Assembly (NCBI GenBank): GCA_028290085.1
Contig: JAQGKN010000281.1
Location: 1-9,200 of the forward strand
Length of the DNA stretch: 9,200 bases
From: Hyphomicrobiales bacterium
Lineage (GTDB): Bacteria; Pseudomonadota; Alphaproteobacteria; Rhizobiales; Beijerinckiaceae
Reading direction: 5' to 3'
Part shown: positions 1-6,323 of the stretch, piece after piece
Layout: each line of letters opens with the position of its first letter
Position numbering within the stretch: the first letter of the stretch is position 1
Notes under the pieces: generated by a model
What the model saw: only the letters and a program-made list of their open reading frames with translations
The model's database searches: none
What the model was told of the DNA's origin: nothing
Program-made: the position numbers and the translations under genes

Positions 1-674
1 ACACGCATTCCGGCGTGCTCGCCTCTGCTCTCGCCATGGACAAGCATCAGGCCCGCATCGTCATGGCGGCCGCTGGCGTGCCGGTGGCAGAGGGCAGGGT
101 GGTGCACAGGCTCGAGGCTGCCAAGGCCCATGTGATGGTGCCTCCCTACGTCCTGAAGCCCGTCTGCGAGGGCTCGTCCTTCGGTGTCGTGATCGTTCGC
201 GCGGGCGACGAACCGCCGCGCGAATTGGCTTCGGCCGACTGGCTCTATGGCGACCAGATGCTGGCCGAGCGATTCGTCGATGGGCGCGAATTGACCTGCG
301 CGGTCATGGGCGACACGGTCCTCGACATCATTGAAATTCGAGCCGCGGACGGCGGTTGGTACGATTACAACGCGAAATATGCCAAAGGCGGGTCTATTCA
401 CATCCTACCTGCCAAATTTAAAGGAAATATTTACCAACAGATTCAACAGTTGGCCCTTAAGGCACATAAGGCCCTCGGCTGCCGCGGCGTGAGTCGCTCA
501 GATTTCCGTTTTGACGATCGCCCCAACGGTACGGGTGAGCTGGTCATTCTGGAGGTCAACACCCAGCCCGGTATGACCGAGACGTCTCTCGTGCCAGAAA
601 TCGCGGCGCATGCCGGGTATTCGTTCGGTGGGCTTGTAAAATGGATGGTGGAAGAGGCGTCCTGCGATCGCTGA
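1..674 (+). CDS. ddl: D-alanine--D-alanine ligase, 5' end outside window
   Basis: This is an ATP-grasp ligase that joins two D-alanines, using ATP, to make the D-Ala-D-Ala dipeptide for the peptidoglycan stem peptide in the cytoplasm. The frame is open from the window edge (first full codon at base 3, reading THSGVLASALAMDK), so about 85-90 N-terminal residues of a roughly 305-residue protein are missing. The GTG at 15 is an internal valine. Visible motifs fit the family. KPVCEGSSFGV has the ATP-binding lysine and serine loop. YDYNAKYAKGG has the active-site tyrosine. SRSDFRFD corresponds to the Arg and Asp that bind substrate and Mg. LEVNTQPGMTETSLVPE has the Glu/Asn metal ligands and the late serine. 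The stop at 672-674 lies inside ftsQ, a 34-nt overlap that suggests one operon with translational coupling. Bases of about 391-470 are much richer in A/T than the rest of the gene, but the frame and motifs are intact. Identity is secure. Confidence 0.95.
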   Translation, partial: THSGVLASALAMDKHQARIVMAAAGVPVAEGRVVHRLEAAKAHVMVPPYVLKPVCEGSSFGVVIVRAGDEPPRELASADWLYGDQMLAERFVDGRELTCAVMGDTVLDIIEIRAADGGWYDYNAKYAKGGSIHILPAKFKGNIYQQIQQLALKAHKALGCRGVSRSDFRFDDRPNGTGELVILEVNTQPGMTETSLVPEIAAHAGYSFGGLVKWMVEEASCDR

Positions 675-1627
675 CAGGGACATTCGCGTCCCTGGCGCCC
701 GCGCGCCACGCGTTTGCAGGCTACGCCGGCGGTAGCGACACGCTCCGCCCGGAGGCCCCGAAAGCCGTTCTTCCCAAGAAGCGCCGCCGCTTTGAGCGTC
801 GCAGCCGCAGCGAGCGTTTCATCTCGTTCGTCGGCAAGCCGGGTGTCGGCGTTCTGCTGGCCATCACGCTTCTTGGTGCAACCGGATTGTTCGGTGCCGT
901 GCGTGGCGGCGAATACGATGTTTTCGTTGCCGAGTACGGCAGCGTTCCCGATGTTTTTGCCAAGATCTTCGGTCTCGGAATCGATGGCATCACGGTCGTT
1001 GGTGCCCATGAGCTGAGTGAGGACGAGATCGTCGCAACCTCGGGCATCACGACGCGCGATTCACTTTTGTTCCTGGACGCAGCATCGGTGCGTGCGCGCA
1101 TCAAGGACGCACCGCTCGTGCGCGATGTCAGCGTCCGCAAGCTTTATCCCTCTCGTCTGCTCATCGAGGTGCAGGAGCGCGAGCCCTACGCGCTTTGGCA
1201 GATGAACGGCCAGGTGCAGATCGTCTCAGCGGATGGCATGGCTATCGATCGCCTGTCGGACGAGCGCTTTGCGCGTCTGCCCTTCGTGGTTGGCGAGGAC
1301 GCCAATCTGCGTGTGCCTGAATATCAGAAGATCATCGAAAGCGCGGGGGAGCTGCGCGACCAGATCCGCGCAGGAACGTTGGTGGCCGGACGCCGCTGGA
1401 ACATCAAGCTCAACTCCGGTCTCGAAATCAAGTTGCCCGAAATTGCGCCGGAAATTGCATTTGCACGCTTCGCAAGGCTTGCGCGGGAAATGCGGATTCT
1501 CGATAAGGATCTCATCTCCGTCGATTTGCGAATCCCAGACCGGATGGTGGCACGCCTCAGCGCGGATGCCGCCGCCGCTAGAGTGGATTCACTTCGTAAG
1601 ACGCGCGCCAAGGGAGGCCAGACTTGA
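641..1627 (+). CDS. ftsQ: Cell division protein FtsQ (DivIB family)
   Basis: FtsQ is a bitopic inner-membrane protein that joins the cytoplasmic Z-ring to the periplasmic septal peptidoglycan machinery through FtsB/FtsL. The 328 residues show the expected order. There is a cytoplasmic N-terminus of about 65 residues, strongly basic near residues 46-59 (KKRRRFERRSRSER). A single membrane segment follows at about 67-87 (VGVLLAITLLGATGLFGAV). A POTRA domain lies at about 112-181 (GIDGITVVGAHELSEDEI to LIEVQERE), and the FtsQ/DivIB beta domain at about 184-305. The start chosen is ATG 641, inside the end of ddl. The upstream Shine-Dalgarno-like sequence (GGTGGG, about 12 nt away) is weak, which fits coupling to ddl translation. 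The cytoplasmic tail is longer than in E. coli, which I believe is common in alphaproteobacteria. The stop overlaps the ftsA start. A later start is possible but would cut into the basic tail. Confidence 0.94.
   Translation: MDGGRGVLRSLTGTFASLAPARHAFAGYAGGSDTLRPEAPKAVLPKKRRRFERRSRSERFISFVGKPGVGVLLAITLLGATGLFGAVRGGEYDVFVAEYGSVPDVFAKIFGLGIDGITVVGAHELSEDEIVATSGITTRDSLLFLDAASVRARIKDAPLVRDVSVRKLYPSRLLIEVQEREPYALWQMNGQVQIVSADGMAIDRLSDERFARLPFVVGEDANLRVPEYQKIIESAGELRDQIRAGTLVAGRRWNIKLNSGLEIKLPEIAPEIAFARFARLAREMRILDKDLISVDLRIPDRMVARLSADAAAARVDSLRKTRAKGGQT
1611..1617 (+). promoter_or_regulatory. Ribosome binding site for ftsA, supports TTG start
   Basis: AGGGAGG lies 6 nt before the TTG at 1624, inside the end of ftsQ. 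It is close to the Shine-Dalgarno consensus at ideal spacing. The first ATG in the ftsA frame (1651) has no comparable purine tract at the right distance. This decides in favour of the TTG start. Confidence 0.75.
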
Positions 1628-2940
1628 GTTCTTACAGCCTCACACCGCGCATGCGTCCGCTTTCGGCGCGCAAGAGTGCCGTTCTCTCCGTGCTCGATGT
1701 CGGAACGTCCAAGGTTGCCTGCCTGATTGCTCGGCTCATGCCGGCGGAGGCGTCCGATACATTGCGCGGCCGTACGCATCGCTGCCGTATTCTGGGAATT
1801 GGTCACCAGCGTTCGCGCGGCATCAAGGCTGGCGCCGTCGTCGATATGGACGAGGCGGAGAATGCGATCCGCATGGCGGTCGACGCCGCCGAGCGCATGG
1901 CCGGCGTGCAAGTGGAAAGCGTCATCGTCAATCTCAGTGGCGGACGCCTCGGCTCGCAGCTCTACCATGCCAAGATCGGCGTCGGTGGAAAGGCCGTGGC
2001 GGACTACGATATTCATCGCGTTCTGGAAGCTGCGGCTTCACGTACAGAACGCCAGGGTCGAGCTGTGCTGCATTCGCTGCCGACGGGTTTCTCACTCGAC
2101 TCGACACGCGGCATTCGCGATCCCAAGGGAATGATCGGCGACGATCTGGGAACCGACATGCACGTCGTATCTTGCGATACGGCGGCAGCGCGAAACCTGA
2201 TGCTGGCGATCGAGCGTTGCCATCTCGACATCGAGGCTATGGTCGCAACCCCTTATGCTGCAGGGCTTTCCACACTCGTTGACGATGAAGCAGAAATTGG
2301 AACTGCGCTCGTCGACATGGGCGGCGGCACGACGACGATCGGCGTGTTCGCCGGTGGTCATCTCACGCACATCGACGCTGTGGCAGTTGGCGGCAATCAT
2401 GTCACCATGGACATTGCGCGAGGCTTGACGATCCGTTTGTCGGACGCAGAGCGACTTAAAACCCTCTATGGTTCGTGTATCGCATCGCCGTCAGACGAAA
2501 GAGAGACGATTTCTGTTGCGCAGGTCGGCGAAGACGGCGACCATCCGATTCACATGCCGAAATCGCATCTCGTGCGGATTGTTCGTCCGCGCGTCGAAGA
2601 GATTCTCGAGCTGGTACGGGACCGGCTGCAGGCGGCAGGCTTTGGTCCTCAGGCGGGACGTCGTCTCGTTCTGACCGGCGGCGCCGCGCAGCTGACGGGA
2701 ATGCCGGAAGCAGCGCGCAGAATTATTTCGAACCAGGTGCGTGTCGGGCGTCCTTTGGGTATTCAAGGACTGCCCGAATCAGCAAAGAGCCCCGCCTTCT
2801 CGGCGGCGGTGGGGCTTTTGATCTACCCGCAGGTTGCCGGCATCGAGCATTTCGAGCCCCGGCGAAAGGCGATCATGCAGTCTACAGGTACGGACGGATA
2901 CATGTCCCGCATGGGACGTTGGCTCCGCGAAAGCTTCTAA
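1624..2940 (+). CDS. ftsA: Cell division protein FtsA (actin-like membrane anchor of FtsZ)
   Basis: FtsA is an actin-fold ATPase that binds the C-terminal peptide of FtsZ and holds the Z-ring on the inner membrane. The 438 residues show the actin-family landmarks. These are phosphate-1 LDVGTSKV (Asp25), phosphate-2 ALVDMGGGTTTIGVF (about 228-242) and the adenosine motif LVLTGGAAQLTGM (about 348-360). The FtsA-specific 1C domain sits roughly at 90-175, in place of the actin 1B domain. The last 14 residues (GYMSRMGRWLRESF) form the expected amphipathic membrane-targeting helix, with basic residues beside Met, Trp and Phe. Translation starts at TTG 1624, overlapping the ftsQ stop (TTGA), behind a strong ribosome binding site. 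Starting at the next ATG (1651) would remove 9 non-conserved residues. The gene is co-oriented with ftsQ and ftsZ, and the matching FtsZ tail lies just downstream. Confidence 0.95.
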   Translation: MSSYSLTPRMRPLSARKSAVLSVLDVGTSKVACLIARLMPAEASDTLRGRTHRCRILGIGHQRSRGIKAGAVVDMDEAENAIRMAVDAAERMAGVQVESVIVNLSGGRLGSQLYHAKIGVGGKAVADYDIHRVLEAAASRTERQGRAVLHSLPTGFSLDSTRGIRDPKGMIGDDLGTDMHVVSCDTAAARNLMLAIERCHLDIEAMVATPYAAGLSTLVDDEAEIGTALVDMGGGTTTIGVFAGGHLTHIDAVAVGGNHVTMDIARGLTIRLSDAERLKTLYGSCIASPSDERETISVAQVGEDGDHPIHMPKSHLVRIVRPRVEEILELVRDRLQAAGFGPQAGRRLVLTGGAAQLTGMPEAARRIISNQVRVGRPLGIQGLPESAKSPAFSAAVGLLIYPQVAGIEHFEPRRKAIMQSTGTDGYMSRMGRWLRESF

Positions 2941-3044
2941 TCCTACGGTGAAATGGACGGGCGCGGCGGCCAGTTCACGATCCGATGAAACAAACAACAG
3001 ATACTCGGGCGCCGCGAACGCCCTTTCAGTCGAGAGGCCAGACG
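2941..3044 (+). other. ftsA-ftsZ intergenic region
   Basis: This gap of 104 nt has no coding sequence that I would support and no terminator-like hairpin, so read-through from ftsA is likely. In many bacteria ftsZ also has its own promoter, but I see no convincing -35/-10 pair, no TTAA-N7-TTAA CtrA box and no GANTC site here. The ATG at 2985 is in frame with ftsZ, but it has no ribosome binding site and would add 20 unusual residues. Confidence 0.5.
3032..3037 (+). promoter_or_regulatory. Ribosome binding site for ftsZ, decides start at 3045
   Basis: GAGAGG sits 7 nt before ATG 3045, which opens the typical alphaproteobacterial FtsZ sequence [15 protein letters not shown]. The in-frame ATG at 2985 is preceded by a pyrimidine-mixed stretch with no such site, so 3045 is preferred. 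Confidence 0.7.
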
Positions 3045-4787
3045 ATGACGATCAATCTCAAAGCTCCCGAGTTGCGGGAACTCAAGCCCCGAATCATGGT
3101 GGCTGGAATCGGCGGCGCGGGCGGTAACGCCGTTAACAACATGATCGTGTCCGGCCTCGTTGGCGTGGACTTCATCGTTGCCAATACCGATGCGCAGGCG
3201 CTCACGGCCTCCAAGGCCGACCGCATCATCCAGATGGGCTTGCAGGTCACCGAGGGTCTCGGCGCCGGCTCGCAGCCTGAAGTGGGCCGCGCGGCAGCTG
3301 AAGAAGCGCTCGAAGAAATTCGCGATCATCTCGCGGGCGCCCACATGGTGTTCGTCACTGCCGGCATGGGCGGTGGCACCGGCACGGGCGCAGCACCTGT
3401 CATCGCACGTATGGCGCGCGACATGGGCATCTTGACCGTTGGTGTTGTCACCAAGCCGTTCCAGTTCGAAGGCGTGCGCCGGATGCGCATCGCCGAATCA
3501 GGCATCAACGAGCTGCAGAAAGCCGTCGACACGCTCATCGTCATCCCGAACCAGAACCTGTTCCGGGTCGCGAACGAGAAGACGACCTTCGCCGATGCCT
3601 TCGCCATGGCGGACCAGGTGCTCTACTCGGGCGTCGCCTGCATCACCGACCTGATGGTCAAGGAAGGCCTCATCAACCTCGACTTCGCCGACGTGCGCGC
3701 CATCATGCGCGAAATGGGCAAGGCGATGATGGGCACGGGCGAAGCCTCCGGGGAGCGCCGCGCGATCCTCGCGGCCGAAGCCGCCATCGCCAATCCGCTG
3801 CTCGACGAAGTTTCGATGAAGGGCGCGCGCGGCCTGCTGATCTCGATCACCGGCGGCAACGACCTCACTCTTTATGAAGTCGACGAAGCGGCCAGCCGCA
3901 TCCGTCAGGAAGTCGACGAGGATGCCAACATCATCCTGGGCGCGACCTTCGATCAGTCGCTCGACGGCGTGGTGCGTGTCTCGGTCGTGGCAACGGGTAT
4001 CGACCAGCCGGCCGACATCCGCGAGTTCAGCGCAACCGAGACCCGGATCGCAGAAGTCGCCCAGAAGCTCCGCCAGCAGACGCAGGCGCGCGCCGTGGAA
4101 GTGCCGCGCTATCAGCAACCTGTCGCAGAAGCAGCACCGGCCTATCAGCCCGAGATGGTCGCGCCCGCGCCGCAGGCTCCGGCTCCGGCACCCGTCCATC
4201 ATCAGGCCCCCGCACAGCAGATGCATGCGCCTTCCATGGGCCATGACGTGCACCTTGAACCTGTCCAGCCCAAGCCCGCCTATGTCGCGCATCAGCAGCA
4301 GGAGGCGCCCCGCGCACCCATCTATCAGCCGCAGCCGACGCATTTCATCCCGCCTGCGGCTGAAACGCCGCCGATGCGTCCGACCCGCATGCCGACGATC
4401 GACGATCTTCCGCGTCCGGGCCAGGAACAGCTGCGCCAGCGTGACCAGTTGCATGCTCAGCCTGAGCCCGCTGGCGACACGCGCCGCCGTACGTTGCTCG
4501 AGCGTCTGGCTGCTTTCGGCATGAGCAGCAAGGAAGAAGCCCCGGCACCGCGCGCTGCTGCGCCCAAGCTGCCCGCTCCGGCGCCCACCGGCCACAATTA
4601 TGCCCCCCGCGCGCCGCAGGGGCCCGGTCAGGTTCACCAGGAATATGGCAACCGTCAGCCCGCCGCTCCCGTACAGCGTCCGGCCCAAGGTACGCTCGAT
4701 CCGCATGGACGGAGCGCCCCCCAGCAGCGATCAATGGAAGACGACCAGCTTGAAATCCCGGCCTTTCTTCGCCGTCAATCGAGCTGA
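3045..4787 (+). CDS. ftsZ: Cell division protein FtsZ (tubulin-like GTPase)
   Basis: FtsZ polymerises with GTP into the cytoplasmic ring that organises division. Numbering from ATG 3045 (580 residues), the GTPase core covers about 15-320. It contains [13 protein letters not shown] (21-33), the tubulin signature GGGTGTG (109-115) and the T7 loop NLDFAD (211-216) with the catalytic aspartates. A long low-complexity linker rich in Pro, Ala and Gln runs from about 325 to 563, much longer than the roughly 50 residues in E. coli. Two more ordered-looking islands lie within it: [16 protein letters not shown] (445-460) and [14 protein letters not shown] (480-493). The conserved C-terminal peptide [15 protein letters not shown] (566-580) is the binding site for FtsA and other partners. 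The core and tail match the family well. The in-frame upstream ATG at 2985 is rejected for lack of a ribosome binding site. A hairpin 32 nt after the stop probably terminates the transcript. Confidence 0.97.
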   Translation: MTINLKAPELRELKPRIMVAGIGGAGGNAVNNMIVSGLVGVDFIVANTDAQALTASKADRIIQMGLQVTEGLGAGSQPEVGRAAAEEALEEIRDHLAGAHMVFVTAGMGGGTGTGAAPVIARMARDMGILTVGVVTKPFQFEGVRRMRIAESGINELQKAVDTLIVIPNQNLFRVANEKTTFADAFAMADQVLYSGVACITDLMVKEGLINLDFADVRAIMREMGKAMMGTGEASGERRAILAAEAAIANPLLDEVSMKGARGLLISITGGNDLTLYEVDEAASRIRQEVDEDANIILGATFDQSLDGVVRVSVVATGIDQPADIREFSATETRIAEVAQKLRQQTQARAVEVPRYQQPVAEAAPAYQPEMVAPAPQAPAPAPVHHQAPAQQMHAPSMGHDVHLEPVQPKPAYVAHQQQEAPRAPIYQPQPTHFIPPAAETPPMRPTRMPTIDDLPRPGQEQLRQRDQLHAQPEPAGDTRRRTLLERLAAFGMSSKEEAPAPRAAAPKLPAPAPTGHNYAPRAPQGPGQVHQEYGNRQPAAPVQRPAQGTLDPHGRSAPQQRSMEDDQLEIPAFLRRQSS

Positions 4788-4818
4788 CCCCATTGTGAAA
4801 CATCAATTCTGAAAATCG

Positions 4819-4844
4819 TGCCCGCGCCTCTCGAGGTGCGGGCA
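4819..4844 (+). terminator. Hairpin terminator after ftsZ
   Basis: An 11-bp stem (TGCCCGCGCCT paired with AGGTGCGGGCA, one G-U pair) closes a CTCG tetraloop at 4830-4833. It begins 32 nt after the ftsZ stop. The stem is strong and GC-rich. The downstream T-tract is poor (ATATGTAATTGATTT), so it may be a weak intrinsic terminator, an attenuator or an mRNA 3'-end stabiliser. On the opposite strand the stem is followed by CGATTTT, which is also short. Confidence 0.6.
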
Positions 4845-4891
4845 TATGTAATTGATTTATCGCTGTATTCCGCTTTTTCATGTGTCCGACT

Positions 4892-4905
4892 TCGAAATGT
4901 TTCGA
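4892..4905. repeat. Near-palindrome upstream of lpxC
   Basis: TCGAAA and TTTCGA form 6-bp inverted arms around TG, about 255 nt before the chosen lpxC start and 48 nt after the terminator-like hairpin. The size and symmetry resemble a dimeric repressor or activator site in a promoter region, but no family can be assigned from the sequence alone. Palindromes of this length also occur by chance. Confidence 0.3.
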
Positions 4906-4930
4906 GTTGTAACACAAGGTAAGAAAGCGT

Positions 4931-4972
4931 GATTTGGCCTAGCGGAGGCCGGGGCGTATTTTCCGGCCAATC
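4931..4972 (+). promoter_or_regulatory. Possible competing hairpins in lpxC leader
   Basis: Three pairings share the same bases. Hairpin A pairs GGCCT (4936-4940) with AGGCC (4946-4950). Hairpin B pairs GGCCGG (4947-4952) with CCGGCC (4963-4968), and can extend by two G-U pairs. A long pairing joins TTGGCC (4934-4939) with GGCCAA (4965-4970). A and B cannot form together because both use 4947-4950. This is the layout of a switch or attenuator, but no U-tract follows and no known riboswitch is recognised. Confidence 0.25.
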
Positions 4973-5160
4973 AAACGGCGCGAGCCGAGCGAGAATCACA
5001 TGGCTCCGCAGCAACGCGGACAGGTTCGACCGGCAGAGAATTGCCGGACAACCAGCCAGGATGAAGCCGACAATATGGCTGAAACCAGGATGTGACGCAG
5101 ATGGGGCAATCGAAATTGAGCGGGCAAGCCGCTCAGGACGATCAGCGAAGCGGGACGAGA

Positions 5161-6105
5161 ATGAAGCCTGGAAAACAGACGACTCTTCGCAAGCGCGCGA
5201 TCCTGTCCGGAGCAGGTGTTCATTCGTATGCTCCTGTGCGCCTCGTTCTTCATCCGTCTGAAGCAAATTCCGGTATTTCCTTTCTGCGCACCGGCTTGCC
5301 CGGCGGGCGCGAGCGACTGATCGATGCGATCTGGTCCAATGTTTCCATGACCGAACTCTGCACCGTGATCGGCGATCCCGCCGATGCGAGCGTATCGACC
5401 GTCGAACATCTGCTGGCAGCGTTCGCCGCGCTCGGTGTCGACAACGTCATGGTCGAAATCGACGGTCCCGAAGTTCCGATCATGGACGGGTCCGCCGCTG
5501 ATTTTGTCGAAGCGATTCAGCTGGCCGGTATTCACCAACTGTCTGTGCCGCGCCGTTATCTCAAGGTTTTGAAGCCCGTTCGCGTTGAACAGGGCCGCGC
5601 CTTTTCCGAATTGCGTCCGGCTGACAAGGGTTTCCGGCTCGAGGTCGAGATCGACTTCGCCGCAGGCACCATCGGCCGTCAGAAGAAGTCCATCGATCTG
5701 GATGGCAAGCTGTTTGAACGCGATATCGCGCGCGCCCGCACCTTCGGTTTCCTGCGCGACGTGGAGCGCCTGTGGAAGGCCGGCTTCGCGCTCGGTGCCT
5801 CGCTTGAAAACACGGTTGCTCTCGATGAAGAGCGCGTGCTCAATCCCGAGGGCCTGCGCTGGCCTGACGAGTTCGTCCGTCACAAGACTCTCGACGCCGT
5901 CGGCGATCTCGCGCTTGCAGGTTCGCCTATCATTGGCACGTACCGCTCCTTCTGTGGCGGTCACAAGATGAACGTGGCGGTGCTCTCGGCCCTCTTCGCC
6001 GACAAGAGCGCCTACGAGTTCATCGAGGTGCAGCCCCGCCGCGATGCACCTCGCGTCGATCTGCGGATTGCTGCCCAGGCGGCGTATGCTCCCGAGCGCA
6101 GCTGA
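5161..6105 (+). CDS. lpxC: UDP-3-O-acyl-N-acetylglucosamine deacetylase LpxC
   Basis: LpxC is the zinc-dependent cytoplasmic deacetylase that removes the acetyl group from UDP-3-O-acyl-GlcNAc, the committed step of lipid A synthesis. The 314 residues from ATG 5161 match the usual length of about 305-315. Zinc ligands and catalytic residues are visible in family order. STVEHL has Glu82 (general base) and His83. DEFVRHKTLDAVGD has His241, Asp245 and the nearby Asp249. GGHKMN has the catalytic His268. DGPEVPIMDGSA and ARARTFGF are further family signatures. The 5161 start gives the typical MKPGKQTTLRKRAILSGAGVHS N-terminus and has GGGA 5 nt upstream. In-frame starts at 5101 (ATG) or 5092 (GTG) would add 20 or 23 polar, atypical residues. 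LpxC level is tightly controlled in other bacteria, so the long leader upstream is notable. No lpxC-specific regulator is seen here. Confidence 0.96.
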   Translation: MKPGKQTTLRKRAILSGAGVHSYAPVRLVLHPSEANSGISFLRTGLPGGRERLIDAIWSNVSMTELCTVIGDPADASVSTVEHLLAAFAALGVDNVMVEIDGPEVPIMDGSAADFVEAIQLAGIHQLSVPRRYLKVLKPVRVEQGRAFSELRPADKGFRLEVEIDFAAGTIGRQKKSIDLDGKLFERDIARARTFGFLRDVERLWKAGFALGASLENTVALDEERVLNPEGLRWPDEFVRHKTLDAVGDLALAGSPIIGTYRSFCGGHKMNVAVLSALFADKSAYEFIEVQPRRDAPRVDLRIAAQAAYAPERS

Positions 6106-6323
6106 GCTTTGATGCCTGTGGCGCGGATGCCGCAGCCGCTTGAATCTTCAGCTATCCCGTCTTCTGATCAGTCCCATGACTTGTCCCGGCCACATTCCTG
6201 AACGCAGGATATGTCCGATCTCAACTGTGGCGTTGCGACGTCAATTGGGTTAAAGAGCGGTTCATGCGCGGTTCGTTTGCGCGACACGATCCGCATCACC
6301 TGTCCATCGAGCTCCGAGGCATG
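6106..6323 (+). other. lpxC-bamD intergenic region with weak hairpin
   Basis: This gap of 218 nt has no supported gene. A 7-bp hairpin (CTGTGGC 6116-6122 with GCCGCAG 6129-6135, one G-U pair, 6-nt loop) starts 11 nt after the lpxC stop, but no T-run follows it, so it is only a weak terminator candidate. One GANTC site lies at 6142-6146. The region should contain a bamD promoter if the hairpin stops transcription, but I cannot assign its boxes. A longer bamD reading frame from ATG 6264 would occupy the last 60 nt. Confidence 0.35.

Larger units (their letters stand above)
4788..5160 (+). other. Non-coding ftsZ-lpxC intergenic region / lpxC leader
   Basis: These 373 nt lie between ftsZ and the chosen lpxC start. 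They hold a terminator-like hairpin (4819-4844), a near-palindrome (4892-4905), overlapping hairpins (4931-4972), one GANTC site (GAATC at 4993-4997) and a repeated octamer CCAGGATG (5056-5063 and 5085-5092). An open frame runs through parts of both strands, but none resembles a known protein or has a good ribosome binding site. A promoter for lpxC is expected here by context, but I cannot place -35 and -10 boxes with confidence. If lpxC begins at ATG 5101 or GTG 5092 instead of 5161, the last 60-69 nt are coding. Confidence 0.6.

Noticed and set aside
457..475. CtrA-like box (TTAA with a second A/T-rich half) inside ddl
   Set aside because: The second half does not match TTAA at the needed spacing, and the site lies inside a coding region.
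1233..2282. + strand open frame (349 codons) across the ftsQ-ftsA junction
   Set aside because: It is out of frame with both ftsQ and ftsA, which carry all expected domains, and its product is Arg/Ser-rich without motifs.
2985..3044. 20-codon N-terminal extension of FtsZ from ATG 2985
   Set aside because: There is no ribosome binding site, the residues are atypical for FtsZ, and ATG 3045 has both the binding site and the family N-terminus.
3498..4706. Long - strand open frame (402 codons) opposite ftsZ
   Set aside because: The ftsZ reading is certain on the + strand; the antisense product is low-complexity Arg/His/Gly-rich, typical of a codon-bias shadow.
4929..5261. Possible small + strand gene (110 codons) before lpxC
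   Set aside because: It overlaps the lpxC start in another frame, lacks a ribosome binding site, and its product has no recognisable pattern.
4996..5964. - strand open frame (322 codons) opposite lpxC and its leader
   Set aside because: It runs antisense to the lpxC catalytic motifs and has no family resemblance of its own.
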